Part shown: positions 7,937-16,472 of the stretch, piece by piece
Position numbering within the stretch: the stretch's first letter is position 1
Layout: every line of letters starts with the position of its first letter
Source: Microbacterium luteolum
GTDB lineage: Bacteria; Actinomycetota; Actinomycetes; Actinomycetales; Microbacteriaceae
Direction of reading: 5' to 3'
DNA: 64,000 bases
Assembly (NCBI RefSeq): GCF_039533965.1
Contig: NZ_BAAAUN010000001.1
Location: forward strand, 1,772,950 to 1,836,949
The notes under the pieces: generated by a model
Told to the model about the DNA's origin: nothing
What the model saw: the letters and a program-made list of their open reading frames with translations, nothing else
The model's database searches: none
Program-made: the position numbers and the translations under genes

Positions 7937-8874
7937 TGTCCGAGAGCACCACACGCACCCTCACCGTCCCTCGGGGCTCCCGGAGTGAGACCGGCACTAC
8001 CGCCCGATCCGGGCGACTCATCGTATGGATCTTCCTGGCGCCCACCCTCATCGGGCTCGGCCTGTTCAACCTCGTTCCGATCGTCGGATCGTTCGTCCTG
8101 GCGTTCTTCCGCTGGGACATCATCTCCGATCCCGTCTTCGTCGGCGTCGACAACTTCGTCGACCTCGCGATGAACCCGACGGTGCGCGTGTCGTTCCTGA
8201 ACACCATCGGCTTCGTGGTGGTGGCCGTGACCCTTCAGCTCACGGTCGCGCTGGTGCTCGCCATCCTCGTCCAGTCGAGGATGCCGGCATGGCTGCGCAC
8301 CTTCTTCCGGTCGTCGCTGTTCTTCCCACTGATCCTGTCGGCCGCGTCTGTCTCCCTGATCATGGCCTACCTGTTCAACCAGGAATTCGGTCTCGTGAAC
8401 CAGACGCTCAACCTGATCGGCATCGCCGACGTCGGGTGGCTGACGACCGGATTCGGGGCGAAGGTCGTGGTGCTGCTGGTCTACGTGTGGCAGAACTTCG
8501 GGTTCACCTTCCTGCTCTTCATCGGGGGGCTCTCGGCGATCCCCCGGGAGGTCTACGAGGCCTCCTCCCTCGACGGCGCAGCCGGGTGGACGCAGTTCCG
8601 GATGATCACACTTCCCCTGGTGAGTCCCACGTTGCTCGTGGCATCCGTCATGGCGATCATCAACGCTCTGCAGATCTTCGACCAGCCGTGGGTGCTCACC
8701 CGAGGAGGCCCCGGCGATGAGACCCGCACCGCGGTGATGGTGATCTACGAATCCGCCTTCCGGCAGCTCGACTTCGGCGGCGCTTCGGCCATCGGAATCG
8801 TTCTCACGCTGCTCATCATGCTCGTCACGGCCATCCAATTCCGGTTGAGCCGCCGATTCGTCTTCTACGGGTGA
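7936..8874 (+). CDS. CUT1 sugar ABC transporter permease, MalF/UgpA type
   Basis: Two ATGs overlap the upstream stop (7933 and 7936). The second is preferred because GGGAGG then stands 6 bases away. The 312-residue protein has six predicted helices, starting with WIFLAPTLIGLGLFNLVPIV, and the cytoplasmic EAA loop that contacts the ATPase (EVYEASSLDGAAGWTQFRMI, about residue 215). It pairs with the permease at 8882. No ATPase gene is present in the operon, so a shared MsiK-type ATPase elsewhere is presumably used. Confidence 0.9.
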   Translation: MSESTTRTLTVPRGSRSETGTTARSGRLIVWIFLAPTLIGLGLFNLVPIVGSFVLAFFRWDIISDPVFVGVDNFVDLAMNPTVRVSFLNTIGFVVVAVTLQLTVALVLAILVQSRMPAWLRTFFRSSLFFPLILSAASVSLIMAYLFNQEFGLVNQTLNLIGIADVGWLTTGFGAKVVVLLVYVWQNFGFTFLLFIGGLSAIPREVYEASSLDGAAGWTQFRMITLPLVSPTLLVASVMAIINALQIFDQPWVLTRGGPGDETRTAVMVIYESAFRQLDFGGASAIGIVLTLLIMLVTAIQFRLSRRFVFYG

Positions 8875-8881
8875 GGCCATC

Positions 8882-9715
8882 ATGACCACGACAATCACGA
8901 CGAAGCGTTCCTGGCTCCTGCGCCTCGGCACGGGTGGGAAGTTCGCCCTCCTCGCACTGGCGGTCTTCCTCACCCTCGGGCCCGTCGTCTGGACCCTGGT
9001 CACGGCGCTCTCGCCCACCGACAGCGTGACCCAGGAGGTCAGCGTCGGGTTCGGGGCGTTCGCCGATGTCTTCACCAAGATCCCCATCTGGCTCTACGCG
9101 TGGAACAGCGCTCTCGTGGTGCTGCTGATCGCCGCGGGTCAGATGCTCTCCGCTGCGATGGCCGGCTATGTCTTCGCCAAGTTCGAGTTCCGCAGCAAGA
9201 AGCTGCTGTTCGCTCTGATCCTCGCGACCATGATGGTCCCGCTGCAGGTCACGATCGTGCCCGTGTTCATGCTGGTGAGGGGCATGGGACTCGCCGACAC
9301 GCTCCTGGCGCTGATCGTGCCCGCGCTGCCGACCGCGTTCGGCACGTTCCTGATGCGGCAGTACTTCATGGGGGTCCCGACCGAACTGGGCGAAGCCGCC
9401 CAGCTCGACGGGGCAGGGCCATGGCGCACGTTCTTCGGCGTGTACCTTCCGCTGGCGACGCCTGGCCTCGCCATCGTCGGCATCCTCGCCTTCAACTATC
9501 ACTGGAACGAGTTCTTCCGGCCGCTGATCATGACCATCAGCGATCAGAACTTCACGTTGCCGCTCGGTCTCGTGACGCTGCAGGGCAACCTCGGCACCGG
9601 CAGTATCTCGACGGTGCTCGCCGGAGTGATCCTCTCGATGATCCCCGCGCTCCTGGTGTTCTTCTTCGGGCAGAAGCCGCTGCGCGAAGGACTCACCGCG
9701 GGCGTCGGCAAGTGA
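8882..9715 (+). CDS. CUT1 sugar ABC transporter permease, MalG/UgpE type
   Basis: The 277-residue inner-membrane protein has six predicted helices and the EAA loop GEAAQLDGAGPWRTFFGVYL at about residue 170. It starts 7 bases after the first permease ends and is the second half of the transmembrane channel. In MalG-type subunits this loop docks on the ATPase. It is followed closely by the GH32 gene. Confidence 0.9.
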   Translation: MTTTITTKRSWLLRLGTGGKFALLALAVFLTLGPVVWTLVTALSPTDSVTQEVSVGFGAFADVFTKIPIWLYAWNSALVVLLIAAGQMLSAAMAGYVFAKFEFRSKKLLFALILATMMVPLQVTIVPVFMLVRGMGLADTLLALIVPALPTAFGTFLMRQYFMGVPTELGEAAQLDGAGPWRTFFGVYLPLATPGLAIVGILAFNYHWNEFFRPLIMTISDQNFTLPLGLVTLQGNLGTGSISTVLAGVILSMIPALLVFFFGQKPLREGLTAGVGK

Positions 9716-9751
9716 CCCCCATCCGAATCACAGAGAAAGACGACTGCACCG

Positions 9752-11260
9752 GTGACAACAACTGACCTTCCCCCGGTCCGCATCACTCGCCCGCGGATGC
9801 ACTTCTCCCCTCAGAACAACTGGATGAACGATCCGAACGGACTCGTCTTCCACGACGGGCTCTACCACCTGTACTTCCAGTGCAACCCGCAGGGGGTCTC
9901 GCACGCGAACATCAGTTGGGGCCATGCCACGAGTACCGACCTGACGCGATGGACCGAGCACGATCCGGCGATCCTCTGGGATGACGAGGCGCAGATCTTC
10001 TCCGGCTCCGTCGTGGTGGACCACGGCAACACATCGGGATTCGGCACGGACCAGGAGCCGGCGCTGGTCGCGCTCTACACGGCTGCGGCGCCAGGACACC
10101 AGGCCCAGGCTCTCGCGTACAGCACCGACGGCGGGTACGTCTGGACGAAGTACCAGGGCAACCCCGTCCTCGACCGCGGCACGAGCGATTTCCGCGACCC
10201 GAAGGTGTTCCGCTACGACGACGGCGGGGACGGATTCTGGGTGATGATCGCGGTCGAGGCGCAGGACCGTCAGGTGCTGTTCCATCGGTCCGACGACCTC
10301 AAGACGTGGACCTTCCTCTCGTCGTACGGTCCGGCCGGACCGGTCGGCGGTGTCTGGGAGTGCCCGGACATGTTCCCGCTCGCGGTCGACGGCGACGAGG
10401 ACGACGTGCGATGGGTGCTGTTGATCAGCCTGAACCCCGGAGGCATCGCCGGCGGTTCCGGCACGCACTACGTCGTGGGCGACTTCGACGGCACGGTCTT
10501 CCACCCGAGCGCGCCCTTCGCGACTCCCGGGCCCGAGTCGTTGACGGACGGGAGCCAGTCTCGCGCGGAGCTGGAAGCGTTCGGCTGGATCGATTTCGGA
10601 CCGGACTGCTACGCCGGCGTCACGTTCGACGGTCTCGGTCGACATGACCGGACCCTCATCGCCTGGATGGACAACTGGGAGTACGCCGGTCTCATCCCCG
10701 CCGAAGAATCCGAAGAGCATCGCAGCGCGATGACGCTTCCTCGACGGCTCTCGCTCACCCGCGACCAGGGCGGCGCCGAGCGACTGCGGCAGACGCCGGT
10801 CATCGAGGTCGACCCCGGCGAGAGCATCGAGCTCGGTCGTCTGGCCGGCAGCGCTGTGCTCGGCGAAGGGATGACCGGGGCCGCGCGGATCCGCCTCGCG
10901 GCGGCGTTCGGCGATGCGCAGAGCGTCGAGCTGCGCATCGAGTCTTCGTCGGGCGACGGAGTCGTGATCCGTCAGGACCGTGCGAGCGGACGCATCGAAC
11001 TCGATCGTCCTGGTGCGGGGATGCCCCCGGGTTTCCCCGGGACTCCGTCGATGCTCCTCGCACAGCCGGACGAGATCGGATGGGACGTCTGGATCGATGC
11101 GCTGAACGAGCGGGTCTCTTCCATCGAACTGTTCGCACAGGACGGCGAGAAGGTGCTCACCGCACTGATCCCCACCGCATCCCCCCGCACGTACTCCCTC
11201 GACGTCGTCGGTGGGGCGCTGAGCGGGGCGCGAGCCGATGTGGTGGATATCGAAGGCTGA
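9752..11260 (+). CDS. Cytoplasmic GH32 beta-fructosidase (sucrose / fructan hydrolase)
   Basis: The GTG start at 9752 gives 502 residues. All three GH32 catalytic motifs are present: WMNDPNG with nucleophile Asp27, FRDPKVF with transition-state stabiliser Asp149, and WECPDMF with acid/base Glu203. A C-terminal beta-sandwich (about 340-500) completes the family architecture. No signal peptide is present, so the imported fructoside is cleaved inside the cell. It is last in the operon and convergent with the MFS gene. Sucrose, inulin- or levan-type oligosaccharides are the likely substrates; specificity cannot be read from sequence. Confidence 0.92.
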   Translation: MTTTDLPPVRITRPRMHFSPQNNWMNDPNGLVFHDGLYHLYFQCNPQGVSHANISWGHATSTDLTRWTEHDPAILWDDEAQIFSGSVVVDHGNTSGFGTDQEPALVALYTAAAPGHQAQALAYSTDGGYVWTKYQGNPVLDRGTSDFRDPKVFRYDDGGDGFWVMIAVEAQDRQVLFHRSDDLKTWTFLSSYGPAGPVGGVWECPDMFPLAVDGDEDDVRWVLLISLNPGGIAGGSGTHYVVGDFDGTVFHPSAPFATPGPESLTDGSQSRAELEAFGWIDFGPDCYAGVTFDGLGRHDRTLIAWMDNWEYAGLIPAEESEEHRSAMTLPRRLSLTRDQGGAERLRQTPVIEVDPGESIELGRLAGSAVLGEGMTGAARIRLAAAFGDAQSVELRIESSSGDGVVIRQDRASGRIELDRPGAGMPPGFPGTPSMLLAQPDEIGWDVWIDALNERVSSIELFAQDGEKVLTALIPTASPRTYSLDVVGGALSGARADVVDIEG

Positions 11261-11290
11261 CTCAGCCGACGGCGATCTTCTCCGTTCCGA

Positions 11291-12547
11291 TCAGGCGACG
11301 AGGGTGGGGTTCGACGCAGAGCGCGAGCGCGAAGCGCCTGCGGGAGTGGCGCGCTTGCGCACCAGGAGGAGGCAGGCGGCCGCGGCGAGCAGGACGGTCA
11401 CGACGGTGGTGATGCCGAGGGGCAGGATGCTGAGCGCTCCGGCGATGCCGACGAAGGGAGCAGCGATCCCGCCGAACCCGAATCGGACCATGCCGAGCAG
11501 AGACGATGCCGTTCCGGCCATCTGCGGGTAGTCGGCGAGAGCGAGCGTGGTCGCGGGAGGTGCGGTGATCGCCACACCGCTGGACAGGGCGAACAGCGAG
11601 ATGATGACCACCCACAACGGCATCGGCGTCAGTCCGGCGACGAGGAGTCCGACTGCGCCCAGTGCCGTGACGACGACTCCCGCCGCGAGCGTGCCGGGGA
11701 TGCTCCACCGCTCGGCGGTGCGCCCGGCGAGGTACCCGAAGATCATGTGCCCGGCGGAGTTGAGTCCGAACGCGGCGGCGTACCACTGCGGGCTGAGTCC
11801 GTAGATGTCCTGCAGGACGAACGTGGATCCTGCGAGATACGCGAACAGTGCCGCATACAGGAACCCCTGGTTCAGGACCGCGCCGAGGAACACGCGGTCG
11901 CCGAGAAGGGTGCGGTAGGCCTGGAGGGTCTCCCCGAATCCGCCGCGCGTGCGTTGGTCCGCCGGCAGGGTCTCCCCGAACACGAGGAGCGTGATGACGA
12001 GAAGCACCGCACCGATGACGGCGAGGAACACGAACAGTCCCCGCCAATCGGTGAAGGTGTTCAACAGCCCTCCGAGGAGGGGCCCGACGATGGCCGCGAA
12101 CCCCCCGATGACGGTGAGCCGGCCGTAGAAGCGGATGAGGGCCTTGCCCTCGAAGACGTCGCGGCCGGCCGCGGTGGCGATGACGATTCCCACACCGCCG
12201 GCGAGACCCTGCACGAGGCGGGCGAGGATCAGCAGCTCGATCGACGGGCTGAGCGCGCACAGCACAGAGGTGAGGATGTACGCCGCGATCCCGATCAGAA
12301 GGATCCCGCGGCGCCCGAACCGGTCGGACAGTGGGCCCGCGATCAGCTGACCCGCGGCGAGCCCGATCAGGCACGCCGTCACCGTCAGCTGCGCCACTGA
12401 GGTGACGGCGCCGAGCTCCGCCGTCAGTGCCGGAAGGGCGGGAAGGTAGAGATCCATCGAGATCGGACCGAACACCGTCAACAGCAGAAGCAAGGACGGC
12501 CGCACGCGTCGACTGAGGCTCGGCGATGACGGCGAGAGGGAAGGCAT
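11291..12547 (-). CDS. Bcr/CflA-type MFS multidrug efflux transporter
   Basis: The 418-residue protein has 12 predicted transmembrane helices. It carries the DHA1/Bcr-CflA N-terminal pattern MDLYLPALPALTAELGA and, in the loop between helices 2 and 3, LIAGPLSDRFGRRGILL (motif A, about residues 72-88). An RLVQGLAGGVGIVIA-type helix 4 follows. The family exports drugs such as bicyclomycin or chloramphenicol using the proton gradient. It is divergent from an XRE/MmyB-type regulator at 12650, which probably controls it. Confidence 0.88.
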   Translation of the reverse strand: MPSLSPSSPSLSRRVRPSLLLLLTVFGPISMDLYLPALPALTAELGAVTSVAQLTVTACLIGLAAGQLIAGPLSDRFGRRGILLIGIAAYILTSVLCALSPSIELLILARLVQGLAGGVGIVIATAAGRDVFEGKALIRFYGRLTVIGGFAAIVGPLLGGLLNTFTDWRGLFVFLAVIGAVLLVITLLVFGETLPADQRTRGGFGETLQAYRTLLGDRVFLGAVLNQGFLYAALFAYLAGSTFVLQDIYGLSPQWYAAAFGLNSAGHMIFGYLAGRTAERWSIPGTLAAGVVVTALGAVGLLVAGLTPMPLWVVIISLFALSSGVAITAPPATTLALADYPQMAGTASSLLGMVRFGFGGIAAPFVGIAGALSILPLGITTVVTVLLAAAACLLLVRKRATPAGASRSRSASNPTLVA

Positions 12548-12636
12548 GCATCCATCCTTCGCGCGGACGCGTCTCAGCGGGAGTCCCTGACGAGGGGTGT
12601 ACTGACAGAGAACCCCCCGACGCGGCTCCGTCGACC

Positions 12637-12642
12637 TACCCT
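12637..12642 (+). promoter_or_regulatory. -10 box suggesting leaderless transcription of the XRE gene
   Basis: TACCCT ends 7 bases before the ATG at 12650, so the transcript would start at the start codon. There is no Shine-Dalgarno sequence between the box and the ATG. Confidence 0.4.
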
Positions 12643-12649
12643 GAAGCGT

Positions 12650-13543
12650 ATGGACAATCGAGAAGAGGTGCGCGAGTTCCTCATGACCCGCCGCGCGCGG
12701 ATCTCACCGGAAGCCGCCGGCATCCCCGCGGGTTCGAACCGTCGCGTAGAGGGATTGCGGCGCAGCGAGGTGGCGACTCTCGCCGGGGTCAGTGTGGAGT
12801 ACTACTCCAAGCTGGAGCGTGGGGCGATATCCGGTGCCTCCGGGGCCGTGCTCGACGCGGTCTCCCGTGCCCTGCAACTGAACGATGCGGAGCACGCGCA
12901 CCTGCTCGACCTCGCGCGCAACGCCGACGGCATCCCCTCCTCCGGCCGCCATCGCCGTCGCAGCACCACACCCGGACCCCCTCGCGCCAGTCTGGAATGG
13001 GCGCTGGCATCGATCACCGACGCGGTCGCGGTCGTGCGGGACCAGAGGCAGAACCTGGTCGCCTTCAACGACCTCGGACGCGCGTTCTACTCCCCGCTCA
13101 TCGGGGACGGTGGACGGATGCCGAACTTCGCGAGGTTCCAGTTCCTCGACCCGGTGTCCCACGACTTCTACCCCGATTGGGACCGCTTCGCCGACATGTG
13201 CGTCGCCGTGATCCGCGCCGAGGCAGGCCGCGATCCTCATGACAAAGGCATCCAGGATCTCGTCGGCGAACTCTCGACCCGCAGCGAGACCTTCCGCACC
13301 CTGTGGGCCGCGCACAACGTCCGCTCCCACGGATCCGGGAAGAAGCGCTTCCATCACCCTGTCGTCGGTGAGGTGACGCTCGTGTACGAGGAACTCGCGA
13401 TCACCGCAGAACCCGGCCAGGTCCTTCTGATCTACTCCGCCGAACCGGGCTCCCCGTCGGCAGAGCGTTTGAAGCTGTTGGCGTCCTGGGCCGCCGACGC
13501 CGCCACGTCACCACCGGAGCCGACGCTCAGGGCGGAATCCTGA
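12650..13543 (+). CDS. XRE-family regulator with MmyB-like ligand-binding domain
   Basis: The 297-residue protein has an N-terminal XRE helix-turn-helix (GLRRSEVATLAGVSVEYYSK at about residues 28-47). A PAS-like MmyB domain follows (LEWALASITDAVAVVRDQRQ at about 110, then FYPDWDRFADMCVAVIRAEA). In this family the second domain binds a small hydrophobic ligand, often a fatty acid. It is divergent from the MFS exporter, so local control of efflux is the simplest role. A cupin gene follows 45 bases downstream. Confidence 0.88.
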   Translation: MDNREEVREFLMTRRARISPEAAGIPAGSNRRVEGLRRSEVATLAGVSVEYYSKLERGAISGASGAVLDAVSRALQLNDAEHAHLLDLARNADGIPSSGRHRRRSTTPGPPRASLEWALASITDAVAVVRDQRQNLVAFNDLGRAFYSPLIGDGGRMPNFARFQFLDPVSHDFYPDWDRFADMCVAVIRAEAGRDPHDKGIQDLVGELSTRSETFRTLWAAHNVRSHGSGKKRFHHPVVGEVTLVYEELAITAEPGQVLLIYSAEPGSPSAERLKLLASWAADAATSPPEPTLRAES

Positions 13544-13588
13544 CCCCCGGACAGGTTCGTCACCCGCGAGAGGCACCAGACTGGTGGT

Positions 13589-13972
13589 ATGACTGCTCTT
13601 CACGGAATCGACGTCGCTGCCGAACTTCTGCAGGTCCAGGCTCACTGGACTCCGCGCGTCGTCGGTCGAGTGAACGATCAGTACATCAAGGTCGCCAGGC
13701 TGCTCGGCGAGCTGGTCTGGCACGCGCATGACGCCGAGGACGAGATGTTCCTGGTGGTGTCGGGCCGCCTCCGTATCCAGCTCCCCGACGACGCGGAGGT
13801 CGTGCTCACCCCCGGACAGTTCTACGTCGTGCCGCGGGGTGTGCAGCACAACCCGATCGCCGAGGAGGAGGTCGAGATCGTCCTCATCGAGACAGTCACC
13901 ACCACGCACACCGGCGACGTCATCACCGAACGCACCGTGCCGCTCGAGGACCAGGTCGGCGACTTCCGCTGA
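13589..13972 (+). CDS. Small cupin-domain protein
   Basis: The 127-residue single-domain cupin shows the first cupin motif in modified form (VWHAHDAEDEMFLVVSGRLR, about residues 45-64), supplying His and Glu metal ligands. The second motif follows at about 72-95 (PGQFYVVPRGVQHNPIAEEE) with its His. Stand-alone cupins of this kind are metal-binding enzymes or sensors; no specific reaction can be assigned. It follows the XRE regulator in the same direction and may be cotranscribed. Confidence 0.8.
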   Translation: MTALHGIDVAAELLQVQAHWTPRVVGRVNDQYIKVARLLGELVWHAHDAEDEMFLVVSGRLRIQLPDDAEVVLTPGQFYVVPRGVQHNPIAEEEVEIVLIETVTTTHTGDVITERTVPLEDQVGDFR

Positions 13973-13996
13973 CACGCGCGGAGTGCGGTCGGGCGC

Positions 13997-14200
13997 TCAG
14001 CCCTCGCCGTTGTAGTACGGCCAGGGCAGGAAGCGACGGTCGCCGCGGCGGTCGGGTCCGCTGAGCGTGATCTCGCCCGTCGCGGCCCACTCGACGCCGC
14101 GCGGGAACATCCGGATGAACTCGATGCGCCGGAGCGTGTCTATGTCGTGGCCGATCGTGATCGTGAAGCCGGGAGTCCGTCCCGCCTCGTGGTTCGGAGG
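13997..14200 (-). pseudogene. Remnant: C-terminal end of a ThuA-like domain protein
   Basis: Directly after the stop of the GlcD-type gene (14201-14203), and in the same reading frame, about 67 codons read through to a TGA at 13997. They include GFTITIGHDIDTLRRIEF and RGVEWAATGEITLSGPDR. The pattern GHD...GVEWAATG is the C-terminal signature I associate with ThuA-like proteins (trehalose utilisation / glutamine-amidotransferase-like fold). There is no start codon or N-terminal two thirds, so this looks like a 5'-truncated leftover. The family assignment rests on a short stretch and needs a profile search. Confidence 0.55.
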
Positions 14201-15589
14201 TCAACCGATGACCTTGCCGGGGTTGAGTATCCCGGCCGGGTCGAGAGCCGCCTTGACCGCTCGATGCATGTCGAGGACTGCCGGTGAGAGCTCGGATCGG
14301 AGCCCCTCGCGTTTGAGCAGGCCCACGCCATGCTCTCCGGTGACCGTGCCGCCGAGCGCGAGGGCATCGTCGATGATCTCGGCGAACGCCTTCTCTGCGC
14401 GAGCGCGAGCCTCATCGTCCCCGGCCGGGACGACGAGGAGCGGATGGAGATTGCCGTCACCGGCATGCGCGATGTTGGCGATCAGGACGTCGTTCGCCAG
14501 CCCGATGGCTTCGATACGGCTGAGCATCTCCGGGACGGCCGCCTTCGGGACGCACACGTCCTCCGTCAGCACCGGTCCGAGGCGTTCGAGCGCCGGATAC
14601 GCCAGGCGCCGGGCGGCGAAGAGCGCCTCCCCCTCGGCCTCATCCGTGCTCCGATCGGCCCACGTGGCGCCACCGCGCTCGAAGGCCGACAGCAGCGCCG
14701 CCGCCTCCTCGTCTCCCGCCGCGCCGGGTGTGTCCACGCGTCCGAGCAGGACGACGGCGGCATCGGCCGAGAGCCCCATGTTCTTCCACTCGTCGACGGC
14801 CCGCAGGCAGTTGCGGTCGATCAGCTCGAGTGCCGAGGGCGTGAGCCCGGCCGCCGCGACCTCGCGCACCGCCTTCCCCGCGTCGGTGAGCGAATCGAAG
14901 TACCCCGCGATCGTCTGCTCGGCCGGGCGCATCGGCCGGAGCCGCACCGTGACCTCCGTCACGATGCCGAGAGTGCCCTCGGAGCCGACGAGAAGACCCG
15001 TGAGGTCGTACCCCGCGACCCCTTTCGCCGTGCGGCGTCCGAGCCGGACCAGTTCCCCCGTCCCAGTCACGATCTGCATCCCGAGCACGTAGTCCCGCGT
15101 GACGCCGTACTTGACGCAGCAGACGCCGCCCGCGTTCGTCGCCACGTTGCCGCCGATGGTCGACCAGGGCGAGCTCGCCGGATCGGGCGGATACCAGAGC
15201 CCGTGCTGGGCGGCGCGCGCCCGGAGATCGTCGTTCACGACCCCCGGCTGCACGACGGCGAGCCGCTCGAGCTCGTCGACTTCGAGCACGGCGTTCATCC
15301 GCTCCAGCGAGATCACGATGCAGCCGGCGACGGCGTTGGCGCCGCCCGAGAGGCCGGTTCCCGCCCCACGGGCGACGACGGCCGCGCCGTGGCGCAGGCA
15401 CGCCTGGACCACGAGCTGCACCTCTTCGGGAGTGCGCGGTCGCACGAGGCCGGCGGGCAGCGACCACTCCGCCCATTCGGCGTCGTCGTGCGCGTAACTC
15501 TCGAGCACATCGGGGTCCGTCGTGAGACGGTCGGCGGGGAGAACCGCCGCGAGGTCGCCGAGGAGCGCGGACTCACTCACGGTCGTCAT
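14201..15589 (-). CDS. FAD-linked oxidoreductase, GlcD / D-lactate dehydrogenase type
   Basis: The 462-residue protein has the PCMH-type FAD-binding fold at the N-terminus (VVARGAGTGLSGGANAVAGC, about residues 72-91, then WSTIGGNVATNAGG). The C-terminal substrate domain has HAGDGNLHPLLVV and ends with GTVTGEHGVGLLKR. This matches the glycolate oxidase GlcD / D-2-hydroxyacid dehydrogenase family, which oxidises 2-hydroxyacids to 2-oxoacids. It is third in a leftward operon after the amidohydrolase and esterase-like genes, and its start overlaps the esterase end by 17 bp. The exact 2-hydroxyacid is unknown. Confidence 0.9.
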   Translation of the reverse strand: MTTVSESALLGDLAAVLPADRLTTDPDVLESYAHDDAEWAEWSLPAGLVRPRTPEEVQLVVQACLRHGAAVVARGAGTGLSGGANAVAGCIVISLERMNAVLEVDELERLAVVQPGVVNDDLRARAAQHGLWYPPDPASSPWSTIGGNVATNAGGVCCVKYGVTRDYVLGMQIVTGTGELVRLGRRTAKGVAGYDLTGLLVGSEGTLGIVTEVTVRLRPMRPAEQTIAGYFDSLTDAGKAVREVAAAGLTPSALELIDRNCLRAVDEWKNMGLSADAAVVLLGRVDTPGAAGDEEAAALLSAFERGGATWADRSTDEAEGEALFAARRLAYPALERLGPVLTEDVCVPKAAVPEMLSRIEAIGLANDVLIANIAHAGDGNLHPLLVVPAGDDEARARAEKAFAEIIDDALALGGTVTGEHGVGLLKREGLRSELSPAVLDMHRAVKAALDPAGILNPGKVIG

Positions 15590-16472
15590 CGCCGGCGGCG
15601 GATCCCGAACGCGTGTGGCAGGTCTTCAGATAGCTCAGGAACGACGCCTGCAAGCCCGTGACATGGGTCTCGTGCAGGAGGGCCTTCGTGACCTCCCCCG
15701 CGCGCCCCTTGGTGTGCAGCTCCTCCACGACCGTGAGGAGGTTTCGACCGATCTCGCGGTAGATGGGAATGTCCCCGAGCAGCTCGGCCTCGTTCAGGGT
15801 GACATGCAGCCGACGGGCGGCGGCGGAACCGTGGTCCGGCAAGGCGGCGATCAAGGGGAACACCTGGCTGTCGGTGGCCGCGACGCCGGGGCTGCCGGCG
15901 CCGAACGTCGCGAACGGAGACGTCCGACGCAACCACGCGTACAGGGTGAAGAGGCCTCCGTAGGAGTAGCCGAAGAGGCCATGGCCGGATTCGCTGACAC
16001 GCAGGCGGGACTGCAGGAGCGGATGCAGCTCCTCGGTCAGGAAGGAGAGGAAGACGTCCGCGTGCGTGTCGACCAGGTGCGCGAGGTAGGCGTCCATGTG
16101 CTCCTGGGTCATCGCCCCGGAGTCCCGGGCGGCCGCGAGCGTCTTCCGCATCTCGTCGCTGACGGGTTCTCCCGGAGGCACGAGGTCGCGGTTGCGGAGC
16201 TGCGCCCACTGCTCGGCCTCTTCGCCGGCGTACCCGACGCTGACCTGGATGTAGGGGGCGACGGTGAGATAGGGATCGGCCTGGGTGACGATGAGCGGGG
16301 CGGTCAGCCCGACAGCGAAGTTGCCGTCCACCACATAGATCAGCGGCAGGGCGTCCGCGGACTCCGCGTAGCCCGGGGGCGTCGTCACCCAGACCCCGTA
16401 CCGATTCCCCGACCGTGCGGTGACCTCGAGGTACTCCGTGTCGGCCAAGCAGCCGTTCAGCATCGCGCTCAC
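15573..16472 (-). CDS. Alpha/beta-hydrolase, esterase-like (Fes/IroE-type fold)
   Basis: The 299-residue protein has a putative-esterase fold: an N-terminal beta region (YGVWVTTPPGYAES), an LPLIYVVDGN strand, and the nucleophile elbow GYSYGG with Ser170. A candidate catalytic His lies in the C-terminal KALLHETHVTG segment. No signal peptide is obvious. The start ATG overlaps the amidohydrolase stop (ATGA at 16469-16472), so the genes are coupled. Together with the amidohydrolase and the GlcD-type enzyme it probably hydrolyses an ester or related bond in one catabolic route; the substrate is not recognisable. Confidence 0.78.
   Translation of the reverse strand: MSAMLNGCLADTEYLEVTARSGNRYGVWVTTPPGYAESADALPLIYVVDGNFAVGLTAPLIVTQADPYLTVAPYIQVSVGYAGEEAEQWAQLRNRDLVPPGEPVSDEMRKTLAAARDSGAMTQEHMDAYLAHLVDTHADVFLSFLTEELHPLLQSRLRVSESGHGLFGYSYGGLFTLYAWLRRTSPFATFGAGSPGVAATDSQVFPLIAALPDHGSAAARRLHVTLNEAELLGDIPIYREIGRNLLTVVEELHTKGRAGEVTKALLHETHVTGLQASFLSYLKTCHTRSGSAAGDDDRE

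Noticed and set aside
12731-12740. GGTTCGAACC T-loop-like palindrome
   Set aside because: It lies within the well-supported XRE regulator coding sequence and has no surrounding cloverleaf.
13923-14204. 93-residue minus-strand frame over the ThuA-like remnant
   Set aside because: Another frame of the same strand carries family-like sequence; this one is Arg/His/Pro-rich shadow.
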